Source of the DNA: Isochrysis galbana
Lineage: Eukaryota; Haptophyta; Isochrysidales; Isochrysidaceae
Length of the DNA: 64,000 nt
Direction of reading: 5' to 3'
Assembly (NCBI GenBank): GCA_018136815.1
Contig: CM030935.1
Location: forward strand, 2,454,192-2,518,191
Of the stretch, positions 42,280 through 53,180 are shown one piece after another. The translations under genes were made by a program, and so were the position numbers. Within the stretch, counting starts at the first letter, position 1. Each line of letters begins with the position of its first letter. The notes beneath the pieces are model-generated. The model was not told the origin of the DNA, searched no databases, and was given only the letters and a program-made list of their open reading frames with translations.

Positions 42280-43087
42280 TGCTGGGCGCGGCCGCTGCGC
42301 TGCCAGCGGCGCCGCTGCGGCGGGGGCGAGACAGATACCGCGGGGAGGGAGAGGGTGTCCGCATTGACCCTAAATAGACGTAGATGATGCGATTTAGGTC
42401 GCGTCCCGTCGAAAGTGGACCATCGAGTTTGAGTTTGGCCTTATTTTCTTCGAATTCGTGTAGTTTAATTACATGCACGAATAAGGGTCATTCAACGTCA
42501 GGTAGGGTTCGCTCTTAGCTGCGACCGCGCCGCGCCTATAATACGGCTCCGTAAGCGGAGACCCACAGCATGCAGCATACACTTGTCCGATTGTCTGATT
42601 CTCTCGTTTTCATATTTCATATTTATATTGCCGATTGTCAAACGAGGTGTTCGTGTGGGATTGTGCCGTGTCCGTGGAGTGCTTTCGTGAGCTGTGCTTG
42701 GGGGAGTCTGAAGAGAGGTGTGTGCAAGAAGAGGGAATGTGTACAGCTTTGGAAATTCTGTGCTAGTAGAGGTTCAGCTCGGTCGTGACGATGACGAGTC
42801 GTGAGTCCCGAGAGTGATGTGAGTGCTTGTGAGCCGGCCGGAGGCGGCGGGGCTGGTGCACGTAGCTCCTGGTTTCGCGTGCATGTATACAAAAATGTCA
42901 CTGTGAGTCACCACCTTAACATTTTCAGAAAAGCTTACATGTCGGCGCAAGACACAAGACATCACAGGGGGCAACTTTCCCCCAGTTGCCAGTTGGCAGT
43001 TGGAGCCGACCTCTAGATGTCTAAGGGTCAACATTTATTTTAGTCTAGAGTAGATAGAACAGCCTCCAGAATTCCATAGCACAGGTG
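42280..43087. other. Intergenic, nothing recognised
   Basis: Region between the divergent Rpt3 and HflX-type genes. No RNA gene or repeat end was seen. CCATCGAATTT / AAAGTGGACCATCGA words near 42,410 recur at about 46,660 (CGTCGAAAGTGGA), a small shared scrap. Confidence 0.4.
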
Positions 43088-46000
43088 ATGATGGCGAGCT
43101 GTCGCACGATGCTGCGGCAGGCACTCGGACCGGCCTCGTGCTCTCGCTGGCGAGTGCGCGGCGGGAGGCCGCGATCGGCGCTTGTGGCTTGGCGGCGGTA
43201 CAAGAGGGATGAGCCTCGGCCTGCTCAGCCTCCCATAGAGTCGGCCAGCTCGCTCGCCCAGACGGACGCTGCTGACGTCTTTGTGCTTCAGCCGCGATCG
43301 CGACGCCTCGAGGCGCGCGAGGGCGCGCGAGCGGCACTCGAGGAGGCAGTCTCGCTTGTCCGTGCGATTCCCGACTGGAAGGTGATAGGTGAGCCCCTGG
43401 CACCGAGATAGCCCCACAAAGGGAGCGGCCAGAACGAGCGAATTCAGATCAGCGTGCTCGACTTGTCCAAAGACCAATCAATGAGCGATACAGCGCGAAG
43501 GGCCGATGGAGCGGCTTCCGGATCGATGAGACATCCCGCCACCGGACCATCTGCAGGTATGGAAACACTTTCCGCTCGCGAGTCAAGGAATATCTTCGGG
43601 ACTGGCCAGCTAGCTGCTATATCAGAAACCGTCCAAACGATCCGTCAAGCCACAAATTTGTCGAACAAGGCAAACAAGACCTGGACAGACACTGGCGGCG
43701 GCGTGCACCGCAATGATAGGCGTACACACAACTCTACGGCTTGCGTGGAAGGAGAGGTTATGCTGGCTCCAACTCGCCGACTTCTTGTTTTCGTCAACCA
43801 TCCGTCACTCACTCCATCGCAGCAACGGAAACTCCAGGTGAGCATCACAACTCATGGCTCGCTCCACGAATGAGAAGCTACAGGTCACTGCGAACAGAAA
43901 AGGATGTTGCGTTTGTAAGCTGCGGAGCCGTTTATTGGGCGCCACCTGCCTGCACGAGCACCGAAGTCTCCCGACGGTGACTTCAGGCGGAGTTTCGATA
44001 CTCAGCAGTCTTGCGAATATCCTAGCATTCTTTTCCCTTCAAAACGGTCTCCATGACAGTCCCCGCCAGCTAGTCCATCTGACTGCACAACTGGCAGGCT
44101 GAGGCATGCCGCCTGTGGTGTCGTCACTAGGATAGTCTTGATGCTCCGGTTATCGATCGTTTCTTGCTCATCCTTCAAATTTTCCGCGCACGGGCACGTT
44201 CGCGCGAGGCGCAGCTTCAAATCCGACTTGCTGAGCTTGGGTTCACGCGTTCGAGACTGACCAACGCTCAGGTGAATTGCGAATGACTTGCATTGCTGCA
44301 TACTCCTGCTCCCAACGGCCTCTTGGATTCTTGGCCGATATCATTGAAAGCCCTTCGATGATGACAGTCTCCTCTTTTGCTTCCATGCAGGCGGGGTATG
44401 CGCAGCAGCGAGGAGGAGGGATGACGCGTTCTGGAGGTGTGGGGCAGCTCTCTTGGCATGAGTTTGACAGAGGAAATGCACTTGCAGATGGATGGGCCGT
44501 ATTTTGATCCAGAAAATATTCCACTATCCACACGACGACCAGCTCTCTAATCCGGCGAATCGCCTCTCCAGCCCAGGGGCTCCTCATTCATGTCACCAGC
44601 GCTCACGCGCCTGCGCCCCGCCAACCCTACCCAACCCAAGGATCGGGGGAGAAGGCGACGGCACTGCAGCTTCGCTCCATTCGGCAAGCAGAGACGCGTG
44701 TCTCGCGCGAGCTCGCATCCCTTGAAGATGCGCGTACCATTTCGCGCCAAAGGGACGTTGCCAAAGCTAAAGACGCGGGCAAGCGCATCCCGGTTGTTGC
44801 GCTGGTATGTGGCTTTTATTGTTGCCGTCAAAGTCCTTTGCCTCCCCGAAGTTGAGGCCTCTGCTGCTCGTACAGGACGGCAGTGGCACTTCGCTTCTAT
44901 CACGTTTCGTCAGCCATTTCAACGTCCACCTGCATGGACTTCCGCTTCTCTTACGCCAAATCTCACCTACCCGGTCTCCACATCGATCAGGTGGGCTATA
45001 CAAATGCTGGAAAATCAACACTTCACGCTGAATTAACCCGCACGGAACGTGAGGGTCGCGCCGACCCGAGACTTTTCGGATCGCTCGAAACAGCCGCGAG
45101 GGAGGGGACGCTCGCAGATGGGACGCGGGCTGTTTTTGTAGACACCATCGGCTTTATCGAAAAGTTGTCTCACGGCCTCGTCAGATGCTTTAATGCCACT
45201 CTTGAGGAGGTAACACCACTTGTCGATTTTGCCTTGAACCCTGAATGCGACTACCGCCCACCACCCGCGCACAAGGTGGACTATCTTGTGGATGAAGAGC
45301 CGGTCGTAAGCCCGGGTCATCTTTATCTTTACCTCCGATCACTCCCTTCATCGATGACGCGACGCACACTCGCCCTCGGCAAGATACGGCCATCCACCAT
45401 CGAGGAACCGGCTCACCTAGTCATTCCCCCGAGCACCTTCATAGGCGATGAACTGTGATTTGATCGTTCATGTGATCGACGCTTCCAATCCGCATGCTTC
45501 ACGTCAGCGGCAAGCTGTTCTGCGGACCCTCAATGATCTCCGTCGACTTGATGAATCGACCATCACCTCAGCGATTGAGGTGCACAACAAGGCGGATCGG
45601 CTCACAGAACAGCAACGAAGAGAGTGGGCCGCACGTCATCGAGCGAACAACTTGGAAATGTCCGAGTTGCTCTCGAACGGTGAAGGGCGACAAGCTCGAT
45701 GTCGAGGAGACCAAGATTTTGCTCACGGCGATAAGTTGGGGAGTGAGGGTGGAATTCAAGGCAGCCAACGTACACATGCTGATGTACAACGGGCAGGTGG
45801 CCCTTCTCCTTTGATTTCTGAAGATGGCTTAGCGATCCTACTTTCTGCCCACAACAGGAATGAGACGGATGGGTTGGTCCATGTGATAACACGTCGTCTT
45901 CGTGCTGCTTCTCCACGCCGCCGTTACGCTTTGCGCATCAATAACACAAGTTCAACTATGAGTACTCAAGCTGCGCAAAATGTTGACTCCTCCATAGGCG

Positions 46001-46371
46001 AGAAAGCGGGTTTCGAGCACCTCGCCCTTTTGCAAGATAGCGAATCCATTGGTTCCATGTCGGGAGGATCTACTTCAGGCATGGGAGAAGACCGTGTGTG
46101 CACCAATTCTTGTGCTGGCTCTGCTGAGACCCGACGGCTACGCGCATGCTCTTTCCCCGTATCCGCCACTTCAGTATCGACATCTGATATGGCTTCAGAA
46201 CAGCTTGCTTTCCTACACTCGCATCCCACGATTACAATCATTACCACTAGAGCAGCCGCTGATGGAGTCTCGTTGCTTGTTGACGTCGAGATGGACGAAC
46301 TTGCCTATCAGACGTTTGTTGGCAGATGGGGCTGTGGTGTGCTCGCGGCCGAGGGTAAGGAAGACGGCTAG
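43088..46371 (+). CDS. HflX-type GTPase, multi-exon
   Basis: Supported exons: 43088-43388, 43557-43837, 44131-44271, 44391-about 44480 (3' end unclear), 44670-44804, 44991-45209, 45445-46371. All but one boundary are GT-AG with matching phase; the product is about 690 aa. HflX GTPases bind the large ribosomal subunit; organellar homologues occur in algae and plants. Motifs: RNIFGTGQLAAI and LVFVNHPSLTPSQQRKLQ (N-terminal domain), VIDRFLLILQIFRARARSRE, G1 VGYTNAGKST, G3 DTIGFIEKL, G4 NKAD, G5-like LLSAHNRNETDGL, and a C-terminal tail with VDVEMDELAYQTF. The usual GxGE-Q-E loop is GMTRSGGVGQLSWHEFDR here, a divergent form. The basic, Arg-rich start looks like an organelle transit peptide. The exon after G4 may hide a further intron. 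Confidence 0.88.
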
Positions 46372-47930
46372 GTATTCGGGTTCTGTGGTGTCCATGTGGA
46401 CGGTGTCGCAATCGCAATGGTAGCACGGTTGTATGCTACTACTAGAAAAAACATCCGAGGGTTTGCGGCAACTGCCTAGAGCGGTTACTGCACTAAATAC
46501 CATTGCCCTACAACACGTTGACAACACTGCCCTTGCACCCCGTGATTCCCATCTTCTCTCCCTTCCCCTCCTTCGGTCCTTTATCGCTCGGGGTGCACGG
46601 GCGTTGCACGGCCCGAGTACTCTACGTATAGCTCGGGGCCCTAAGTCGCGCTCCGTCGAAAGTGGAAAGTGGACCATCGAATCTACGATAGTTTTAAAAA
46701 CACAACATAGTTTACATGATGTTTATATACGGGTTGTTTGGCCAACTAAGTTTATACTTGGTTGACCCATGGGGGGGCAAACGACCGTCGGTCGGAGACC
46801 ATAAATATCGGTTTATGGATTTGCCAGCATTCAAAATTTGAATAGAGCGACAAAAGAAGTAGTAGCATAAGATGCACATAACAAACCTGCTACAGGGCCA
46901 AACAAACAAGATGACACCCACCCACATGCGAGCGCAAGCACGCAAGCACACATTTGCATTTCTATTACACAAGACACATCTCGGTCAAGAGTCAAGAGCG
47001 CGCACTGCGCCAAGGCTTCACACTAGAATTGGCTTGGGACTCCCTCCTGGCTTGCCGTAGGTCTTGCTTTTGCTTTCTCATTCGAGCGAGCTCGCCTTTG
47101 CTAGTCCTTGTGTGCAAGAGCTGCCCTCTTCCGAGCGCAAGCCTGTTGCTGAGCATCCACCTTAGCTCTCTCAACGTGTCGCATCCGCGATCGACTTAAG
47201 ACCTTCTGCCACTTCGTGCGTCTTCGTGCTCAGTGCTCAATCGTTCTTGTTTGCCGCGGAGTTTTACTCGTAACTTGTAGGACTCTTCATTCGTAATTCG
47301 CCCTTCGCTCCTTGCCGTCGCGCTCCTTTGTGGCCTGTCTCGCCCCTGTTTCGCTCCCTCGCACCTTGGGCCTTGCTCTCTCTTTGGTCCCTCCTTGCTG
47401 TCGTTTCCCCGCGCCTGCTCTCGCTCTCGTCGTAGGTGTTCGTCGCTGAGGGCTTTTCCCCCAGCGCGAAGCCTACCCTCTCGCCCCTTTCGGTTTACAC
47501 ACGTAGATCCCCTCCTTACTTTCTACATATTACATATTCGTTCGCTGTAATCGCCGTTCGCAGTCGGCTCTTCCGTCGCATCGTCGCTCTCTCGTCGGCT
47601 TTCTCTTCCTTGTTTCCTTCCTTCTGTGTCCTCCCCGCCCAAGTGGGGAAAGATACGTTAGACGTTAGTGTAGGGAGATGCTAGGTGAAAGTTGAGTGTG
47701 CGTGTCTTGGATTGTTGTCGGACTAGTCGGATCGGTATCCTGTCGGCCTCTGTCGCCCACGTTCGTCGCCCTAGCCGCTCCTCGTTCCCTCGTCCTCGCT
47801 CTCGCTTCTCGCTTCCTTCGTAACAAGCAATCTTACAACACCACTCCGACCCAACCACTCACACTCTCGCACTCGCTACCGCTATGTCTGCCCCATCGTC
47901 CCGCTCGCCCTCGCCACTGCCCGCCATCCA
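46372..47930. other. Intergenic, mostly unrecognised
   Basis: 46,741-46,778 is a solo family A head (plus). 46,990-47,880 is pyrimidine-rich on the plus strand with many CTCGC/TTCGT words and short ORFs. It could be a retroelement 5' UTR, since it runs straight into a family A copy, but no second copy is visible to confirm it. Confidence 0.45.
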
Positions 47931-47933
47931 TCC

Positions 47934-48502
47934 TCCCCCTTCCTCCTGTGTCTCCGAGTGGGCGGCCGACTCTGTCTCGTCTTATCCTGTAAACAGGCGC
48001 GAGACTTACCGATTTTCCGGTGGGCGGAGCTCTCGCTCGCGCCCACCCCCTTCTCCGCGCTCTCTCTCCCCTCTCCTGCGGCACGCGCGATGGCGTGCCT
48101 GCGGCAGGCCTCCAGCTGCCCTCTGGCGGCCCCTGGAGGCTCCTGGAGGCCAGCTCAGGGGGCAGAGGAGGCTGGGGCTGGGCCCTGGCCTCCCCTGCCT
48201 CTCCCTCGCTGGCGCTCCCGAGCCTCTGAGGCCCCCACGCTGCACCTGTCTGCCTGTCGACCAGGGGGGGAGGGGGGGTTGGAGCATTGGGCTGGTCACG
48301 AGGGGCCAGGATGGGCGAATGGGGCAATGGGGCGAGCCTGTGGCCTGTGGGGAAGGAAGTGGGTCAGTAGGGCAGTGGCCTCCTGGCAAGCCATCAGGCA
48401 TGCCAGGAGGATGGGTGGTTCCTCCCCCATGGCAGGGGAGGAGTGGAGAGAGGGGGGGGCTCGTGCCCCCCCATGGGTCAACCAAGTATAAACTTAGTTG
48501 CC
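47934..48502 (-). mobile_element. Family A retroelement, copy A5, tail missing
   Basis: In minus orientation it has the complete head (CAACTAAGTTTATACTTGG), hairpin and body nearly identical to A1 and A6, with a small internal duplication (GGGGCAATGGGGCGAGCCTG region). It stops before the CACCGGGG... tail part. Loss of the 3' rather than 5' end is unlike ordinary retrotransposon truncation and suggests deletion or recombination. At 48,590-48,625 a separate GCGAGGCGAGAATGTTAAAAG plus T-run is a LINE-1-type tail in plus orientation. Confidence 0.8.
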
Positions 48503-48625
48503 TCTCTTGTGGGCGAAACCTAAGGGCGGCTCTCCCCCTAACCGCAACACCCTGGACCAATTTCCGACTCCCAATCCCCATAGCCACGCGCGAGGCGAGA
48601 ATGTTAAAAGTTTTTTTTTCCGACT

Positions 48626-49165
48626 CCCAAACCAAGGCAATGTCCGAGGTTATAGGTTATGATTGTGAGAACGACTTCAGCTACGATGTTAGGGTCCAAA
48701 AAAAACCAAGTCGCATTAGAAGTCACGTGTGCATAGAAGTCACGGTGCAGCAACGGGCGTCAGACCGGGGGGAACGACACAACAACGGCCTGACACTTCC
48801 ATGCCATGCGGCCCACCCACTACGACAGCAGATCCAAACCTCACAGACGAGCGAGCAAAACGTCTTCCTCCGTAGTCGGATCGGCGTTCCTTGAAAGCCA
48901 GTGTCGATGGCTAGCACGTGCAGACTGCGCGACGTGCCACATTGCCGTAGCAAATGACGAGCATGGCCGACGCGCAGCCATCTGCCCGCTCCTGCCTTCA
49001 CCACAGCCTCTTGGTCAATTACCAATCGAGCCTGGCAATGATCGATGGATAGCTGACCCGCGTCTCCTAGGAATTGGGTCAATGACCCTTCCAGGGTAAG
49101 CGTCTTGTGGGAACATTAGACAGCTGCTCATGCTGTGCGGCACGCGCCCCGTTAAAGTGTTGCCA
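48626..49165. other. Intergenic, nothing recognised
   Basis: Open frames on both strands (48,723-49,099) show no domain. The right end is the 3' flank of the ubiquitin-L40 gene. Confidence 0.4.
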
Positions 49166-49167
49166 AA

Positions 49168-49554
49168 TCACTTGAGCTTCTTCTTAAGGCGGAGCTGGTT
49201 GGTGTGGCCGCACTTCTTCTTGCGGCAGTTTGTGGCGCGCACGGGCAGACGCGCATAGCAGATCCGGCACACCTTCCTCTCCACGTTGTACTTTTTAGCC
49301 AGTACAACAAGCGACGGCTCGATCACACCGCCGCGGCCGCGCGCGAGGACAGAGACCTCAGCACCCGCCGAGAGCTGCGGGAGCGCCTCGTCAGCCGCGA
49401 GCTGCTTGCCATTGACAAGGAGGCGGCAGTCGACGTTGGCGCGGATGCCCTCCTTGGCGTTGGAGGCATCGCAAACGGAAGCAGCGGTGGCGAGCGCGTT
49501 CACGTCGAGCGTGACCGTACGGCCCGTCAGTGTGCGGCACAGGATCTGTACCAT
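49168..49554 (-). CDS. Ubiquitin-like / ribosomal protein eL40 fusion with highly diverged ubiquitin
   Basis: ATG at 49,554 gives 128 aa with no intron, the same length as the canonical UBA52 product (76 + 52). The last 52 residues are a well-conserved eL40: [20 protein letters not shown] ... [20 protein letters not shown] and QLRLKKKLK, with four zinc-binding cysteines. The first 76 keep the ubiquitin frame ([37 protein letters not shown]) but most other positions differ. Lysines equivalent to K6, K11, K27, K29 and K63 are absent, while K33- and K48-equivalents remain. The RGRGG end should still be cleavable by processing proteases. The gene is divergently paired with eL34, 503 bp apart. C-runs lie 60-80 nt upstream of the ATG. 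Confidence 0.93.
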   Translation of the reverse strand: MVQILCRTLTGRTVTLDVNALATAASVCDASNAKEGIRANVDCRLLVNGKQLAADEALPQLSAGAEVSVLARGRGGVIEPSLVVLAKKYNVERKVCRICYARLPVRATNCRKKKCGHTNQLRLKKKLK

Positions 49555-49599
49555 CGGTCTAGGCGCCTCGGGGGGAGGAGCACTGGAGGACCACGTTGC

Positions 49600-49740
49600 C
49601 CGCGGGAGTGAAGGGGGGGGGGGGGGGGGCAAGAAGAAAAACAGCGGGGAGAGGGGAAAGGGAGAGGGGGAGGGGGGGGCGCGCGTGCCTCCCGCCGCAC
49701 GGGCCGCGGGGGGGAGAGGGGGGGAGGCGGATTTGGCTGT
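49600..49740. promoter_or_regulatory. C-run block upstream of ubiquitin-L40
   Basis: G-runs on the plus strand (49,613-49,629 and further blocks to 49,740) place C-runs on the coding strand 60-190 nt before the L40 ATG, in the region shared with eL34. Confidence 0.4.
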
Positions 49741-50056
49741 TCTTTCTTCCCCCGACGCTGGATCCCCCTTGCGGTATCTCCCCGCGCGCTGCCCTCGGGG
49801 CTCCGGCAAAAAGAAAATCAGACCTCTTTCCCCGGGCGCGGCCCTCAAGCCACGAGTCCCTCGAGGTGGCGGCCCCCCTCTCCCCCCCTTTCTCCCTGCC
49901 CCAGACTCTCTCGACGCCACCGCTGAGCGTCGTGCTCTGCGACCGCGGCGGGTAGGGCCGATGCACTAGGCAGTCCACGCGTGAGCAAGGTTGCTCTGCT
50001 CGCTCTGTTCCCGCTGCTCTGCGACTGAGCTCACCTCCACTCTGGCTGCAGGCATT

Positions 50057-50686
50057 ATGGTGCAGCGTGTGACGTACCGCCGACGCAAGTCTTTCCACAC
50101 GAAGTCGAACATCGTGCGGAAAGTACGCACACCGGGCGGCAAGCTCGTCGTGCAGTACGTGGGCAAGCGGGGCAAGCGGCCAACGTGCGGCGAGTACGGC
50201 TGTGACAGGCCGCTTTCCGGGGTGCGCTTGCTGGCCTGCAGCACCCGCTCTGTGCTTGTTCCACTGCTGGCTTCTCCGGGCGCCGGGATGGCTAGCTTCA
50301 CATACCTCAGCCACTACACAAGTGAACTCGTTGTACGAGCTTCACGCTTCTCGACCCTGAACTGCACGCTTCTTCCCTGCCTAATCTGTGCAGATCAAGG
50401 CTGCGCGGCCGAAGGAGCTTTCGCGCCTTAGCAAGCGCCAAAAGACTGTCACTCGTCCTTACGGCGGCGCCAAGTGCGGCAAATGCGTGCGTACCAGGTG
50501 AGATGGGCCGAAAACCTGGATGTTGCGCGCTGTTTTCTTTCGATGATGCCTGTGAGGTGATACTGCTGGACCCAGCGTCTTCACTTCTCTGCCCATGACA
50601 GGATCGTCCGTGCGTTCCTCATTGAGGAACAGAAGATCGTGAAGAAGGTGCTCAAGGCGCAGGCCAATGCTAAGCCGGAGAAGTAA
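50057..50686 (+). CDS. RPL34: 60S ribosomal protein eL34
   Basis: Exons 50057-50221, 50394-50497 and 50602-50686, GT-AG introns, 117 aa, the usual eL34 length. Segments: [78 protein letters not shown] and [13 protein letters not shown]. The CxxC pairs (CGEYGC and CGKC) form the zinc site found in many eukaryotic eL34 proteins. A CTGCAG acceptor-like site ends six bases before the ATG, so an intron in the 5' UTR is likely. Confidence 0.97.
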
Positions 50687-51435
50687 GCCCGTTGCCATGT
50701 GTCAGAGGGGTGGCATTGCTGGGGTGCCATGACGAGCGACGGCTCGCATCGTAATTGCGATATTCGTGGTGGGATGAGCATTGTGAAACGCTCTATTGTG
50801 CGGACTTCTACTTGCTGTTCTACTGCTATGCCCGAAATCTGCGGCATAATGGCTGCTCCCGAGTGCCGGAGTACGGCACCGCGTCCGAGTCTCATGCCAC
50901 GAGTCTCGTGAGCGGGCATGGGTCCGTCCCCCTGGGCTTGTGGTGACCCCACATAGTGTTCGACAATCTGCTTTGCGTGTTGTTTCCTCGCTTTACGCAC
51001 CAGTTGCTCATATACCTTTTACTACAAATGTTCTCGCTTCGTGCGTGGCTTTGACTTCCTTTGGGAGCGTTTGGTAGCCACGCCCCTAATCCCTTCCTTC
51101 CCCCCAACCTAGAATCCAAAGTGGTCAGATTATTTTCTATTTCGTCAACTTCCAACAGTGTTAGGGCGGTGAAACAGGGGCTTTTTAACCAGTAGTAAGG
51201 GCTGGGCTGCATCTTTTGACCGTTGCGCGATGCCCAATAAAAACCTCCACGGGGGGCTACCTGCACCTGCCACCATGAAAATCTTCGCCAAGAAATCAAC
51301 TATCAATAAACGGACAGGGCCGTCCACCGTCCACCGTAGGATTAAGATGTGTGTAAAAATATTGGATATTGGTGTATAAATGACTATGGACATTTGATGG
51401 CTCCATTTGAGTGATGTCCCATGATTGACGGAACG
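50687..51435. other. Intergenic, 3' flank of eL34
   Basis: No gene was seen. 51,163-51,190 carries TTAGGGCGGTGAAACAGGGG, a variant of the word next to repeat F (5,698) and at 19,936, so an old element end is possible. Confidence 0.45.
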
Positions 51436-51439
51436 ACAC

Positions 51440-51718
51440 CTAAGGGGTGGTTCCTTGCACCGGCGATGCCTGAACGCATGACGTAACCTAAAAGCGCTAG
51501 GAGCATGCAAGGAGCAAGGAGGTCGTAAGTAAGCCAGGCGAGGGGCAAAACAGGCGACAAGGGAGGCGACAAAGAGGCGAGGGCGAAGAAGGCGAATGTA
51601 GGATGATGTAGCAAGATTCTCCAACTGTGCCTAGCCTACAAGGAGTCGGTCGTAGTAGCTGAGGAGGATCCACCTGTGCTCTTTGTTCAGCCCGCCAACG
51701 TAGACGACTTCTAAAACA
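51440..51718 (+). repeat. Repeat B, left part (split by family A copy A6)
   Basis: GGTGGTTCCTTGCACCGGCG ... GAGCATGCAAGGAG ... GCGACAAGGGAGGCG matches 61,650-61,870 closely. The repeat resumes after A6 at 52,480 with ACTTCTAAAACAGAAAGGTC, matching 61,857-61,885. Confidence 0.75.
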
Positions 51719-52479
51719 AAAAAAAAAACCTTTTAATAGTCTTACCGCACTCGCGGCGAATGGAACCACTACCCACTACAAGTAGCACGTAGCATACTCT
51801 CTACACCCCCATTCCCCGGCCCTTCTCCCCCCGCCATCAGGCGGCTCCCCCCGTACACTACTAGGGGGATTGGGGTGGAGGGCTTAGATATGGTGCGGTG
51901 GCCCGCGCCCCCCCCCGGTGATCTTTCCCCCCCTTCCTCCTGTGTCTCCGAGTGGGCGGCCGACTCTGTCTCGTCTTATCCTGTAAACAGGCGCGAGACT
52001 TACCGATTTTCCGGTGGGCGGAGCTCTCGCTCGCGCCCACCCCCTTCTCCGCGCTCTCTCTCCCCTCTCCTGCGGCACGCGCGATGGCGCGCCTGCGGCA
52101 GGCCTCCAGCTGCCCTCTGGCGGCCCCTGGAGGCTCCTGGAGGCCAGCTCAGGGGGCAGAGGAGGCTGGGGCTGGGCCCTGGCCTCCCCTGCCTCTCCCT
52201 CGCTGGCGCTCCCGAGCCTCTGGGGCCCCCACGCTGCACCTGTCTGCCTGTCGACCAGGGGGGAGGGGGGGTTGGAGCATTTGGCTGGTCACGAGGGGCC
52301 AGGATGGGCGAATGGGGCGAGCCTGTGGGGAAGGGAGTGGGTCAGTAGGGCAGTGGCCTCCTGGCAAGCCATCAGGCATGCCAGGAGGATGGGTGGTTCC
52401 TCCCCCATGGCAGGGGAGGAGTGGAGAGAGGGGGGGGCTCGTGCCCCCCCATGGGTCAACCAAGTATAAACTTAGTTGA
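51719..52479 (-). mobile_element. Family A retroelement, copy A6 (complete, minus)
   Basis: GACTTCTAAAACA occurs at 51706-51718 and 52480-52492, a 13-bp target-site duplication. The tail (A-run, then CCTTTTAATAGTCTTACCGC on the plus strand) is at the left and the head at the right. The body is nearly identical to A1 and A5. It sits inside repeat B. Confidence 0.85.
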
Positions 52480-52750
52480 GACTTCTAAAACAGAAAGGTC
52501 GATCGCGGATGCGACATGCACCTGTCTGCCTGTCGAACAGGGGGGGGTGGGAAAAAAACATCTGAAGATTCAGGGCTACGACACCTACTATCGGCAGGTT
52601 CCTTACGCCTTCTATCCGACATCGCCCCTCTTCCCTTCACTCCTCCCCTTTCCCGAGAAACTTTCCCTTTCCCCCTTTGTTCCTTTGTCTCTTTGTCTTC
52701 GGTTTCCGGGGTGCGGCCCAGGTACGCTACCTTGGGCCCGGTTCGGGTGG
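52480..52750 (-). mobile_element. Repeat B remainder and LINE-2-type tail, minus
   Basis: 52,480-52,550 continues repeat B. From 52,553 an A-run followed by ACATCTGAAGATTCAGGGCT starts a LINE-2-type 3' UTR in minus orientation, as at 10,983. Confidence 0.65.
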
Positions 52751-52924
52751 TTGGTGGGTTCCAGGAGGGCCTTTTATGTTTTGTATTTTGGCCTCTCTCT
52801 CTCTGGTTGTGTGCCTTCTTTCGCGTCCGTGGTGGCTTCTTCCTATTATTGGTTTTTCGTCTCGTAGGTGTTGAAAAGCAAAGCTCTGCTTAGGTGTGCG
52901 AATCTCTCCGGCGTTCGGTTCGGA

Positions 52925-53170
52925 TTAGTACAGCATTTTTGGAAAATTCATATCCGTCGTAGTGTACTCTGTAAAAGTCGGTGATAATATGTATCGCCAC
53001 GCGAGTAGATATAGGATGGCGGTTGCTGGTGGCACGGAGGAGCTGGGGTATATGAATAGGTTGTCTCTAGCCCGTTCCTCTTTAGTTCTGTGCCCTTCGG
53101 GCGTGTGACGTGTGATTATGTTGATCCTTTCGAATATTTTCACTAGGCTCGGGCATTCTTCCATGTGCAC
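52925..53170 (-). pseudogene. LINE-2 ORF2 C-terminal fragment
   Basis: The 81-aa minus frame (CPSLVKIFERINIITRHTPE, ARDNLFIYPSSSVPPATAIL, YLLAWRYIL) is homologous to the LINE-2 protein at 8.9-9.8 kb (DNLFIYPKGDAPKAIGTLYM, LAWRYIM). It breaks off at both ends. Confidence 0.7.
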
Positions 53171-53180
53171 GGATGATTCT

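Noticed and set aside
47884..48894. 336-aa plus-strand ORF across family A copy A5
   Set aside because: The same sequence in other family A copies has different frames and stops; it is GC-driven read-through of a non-coding element.
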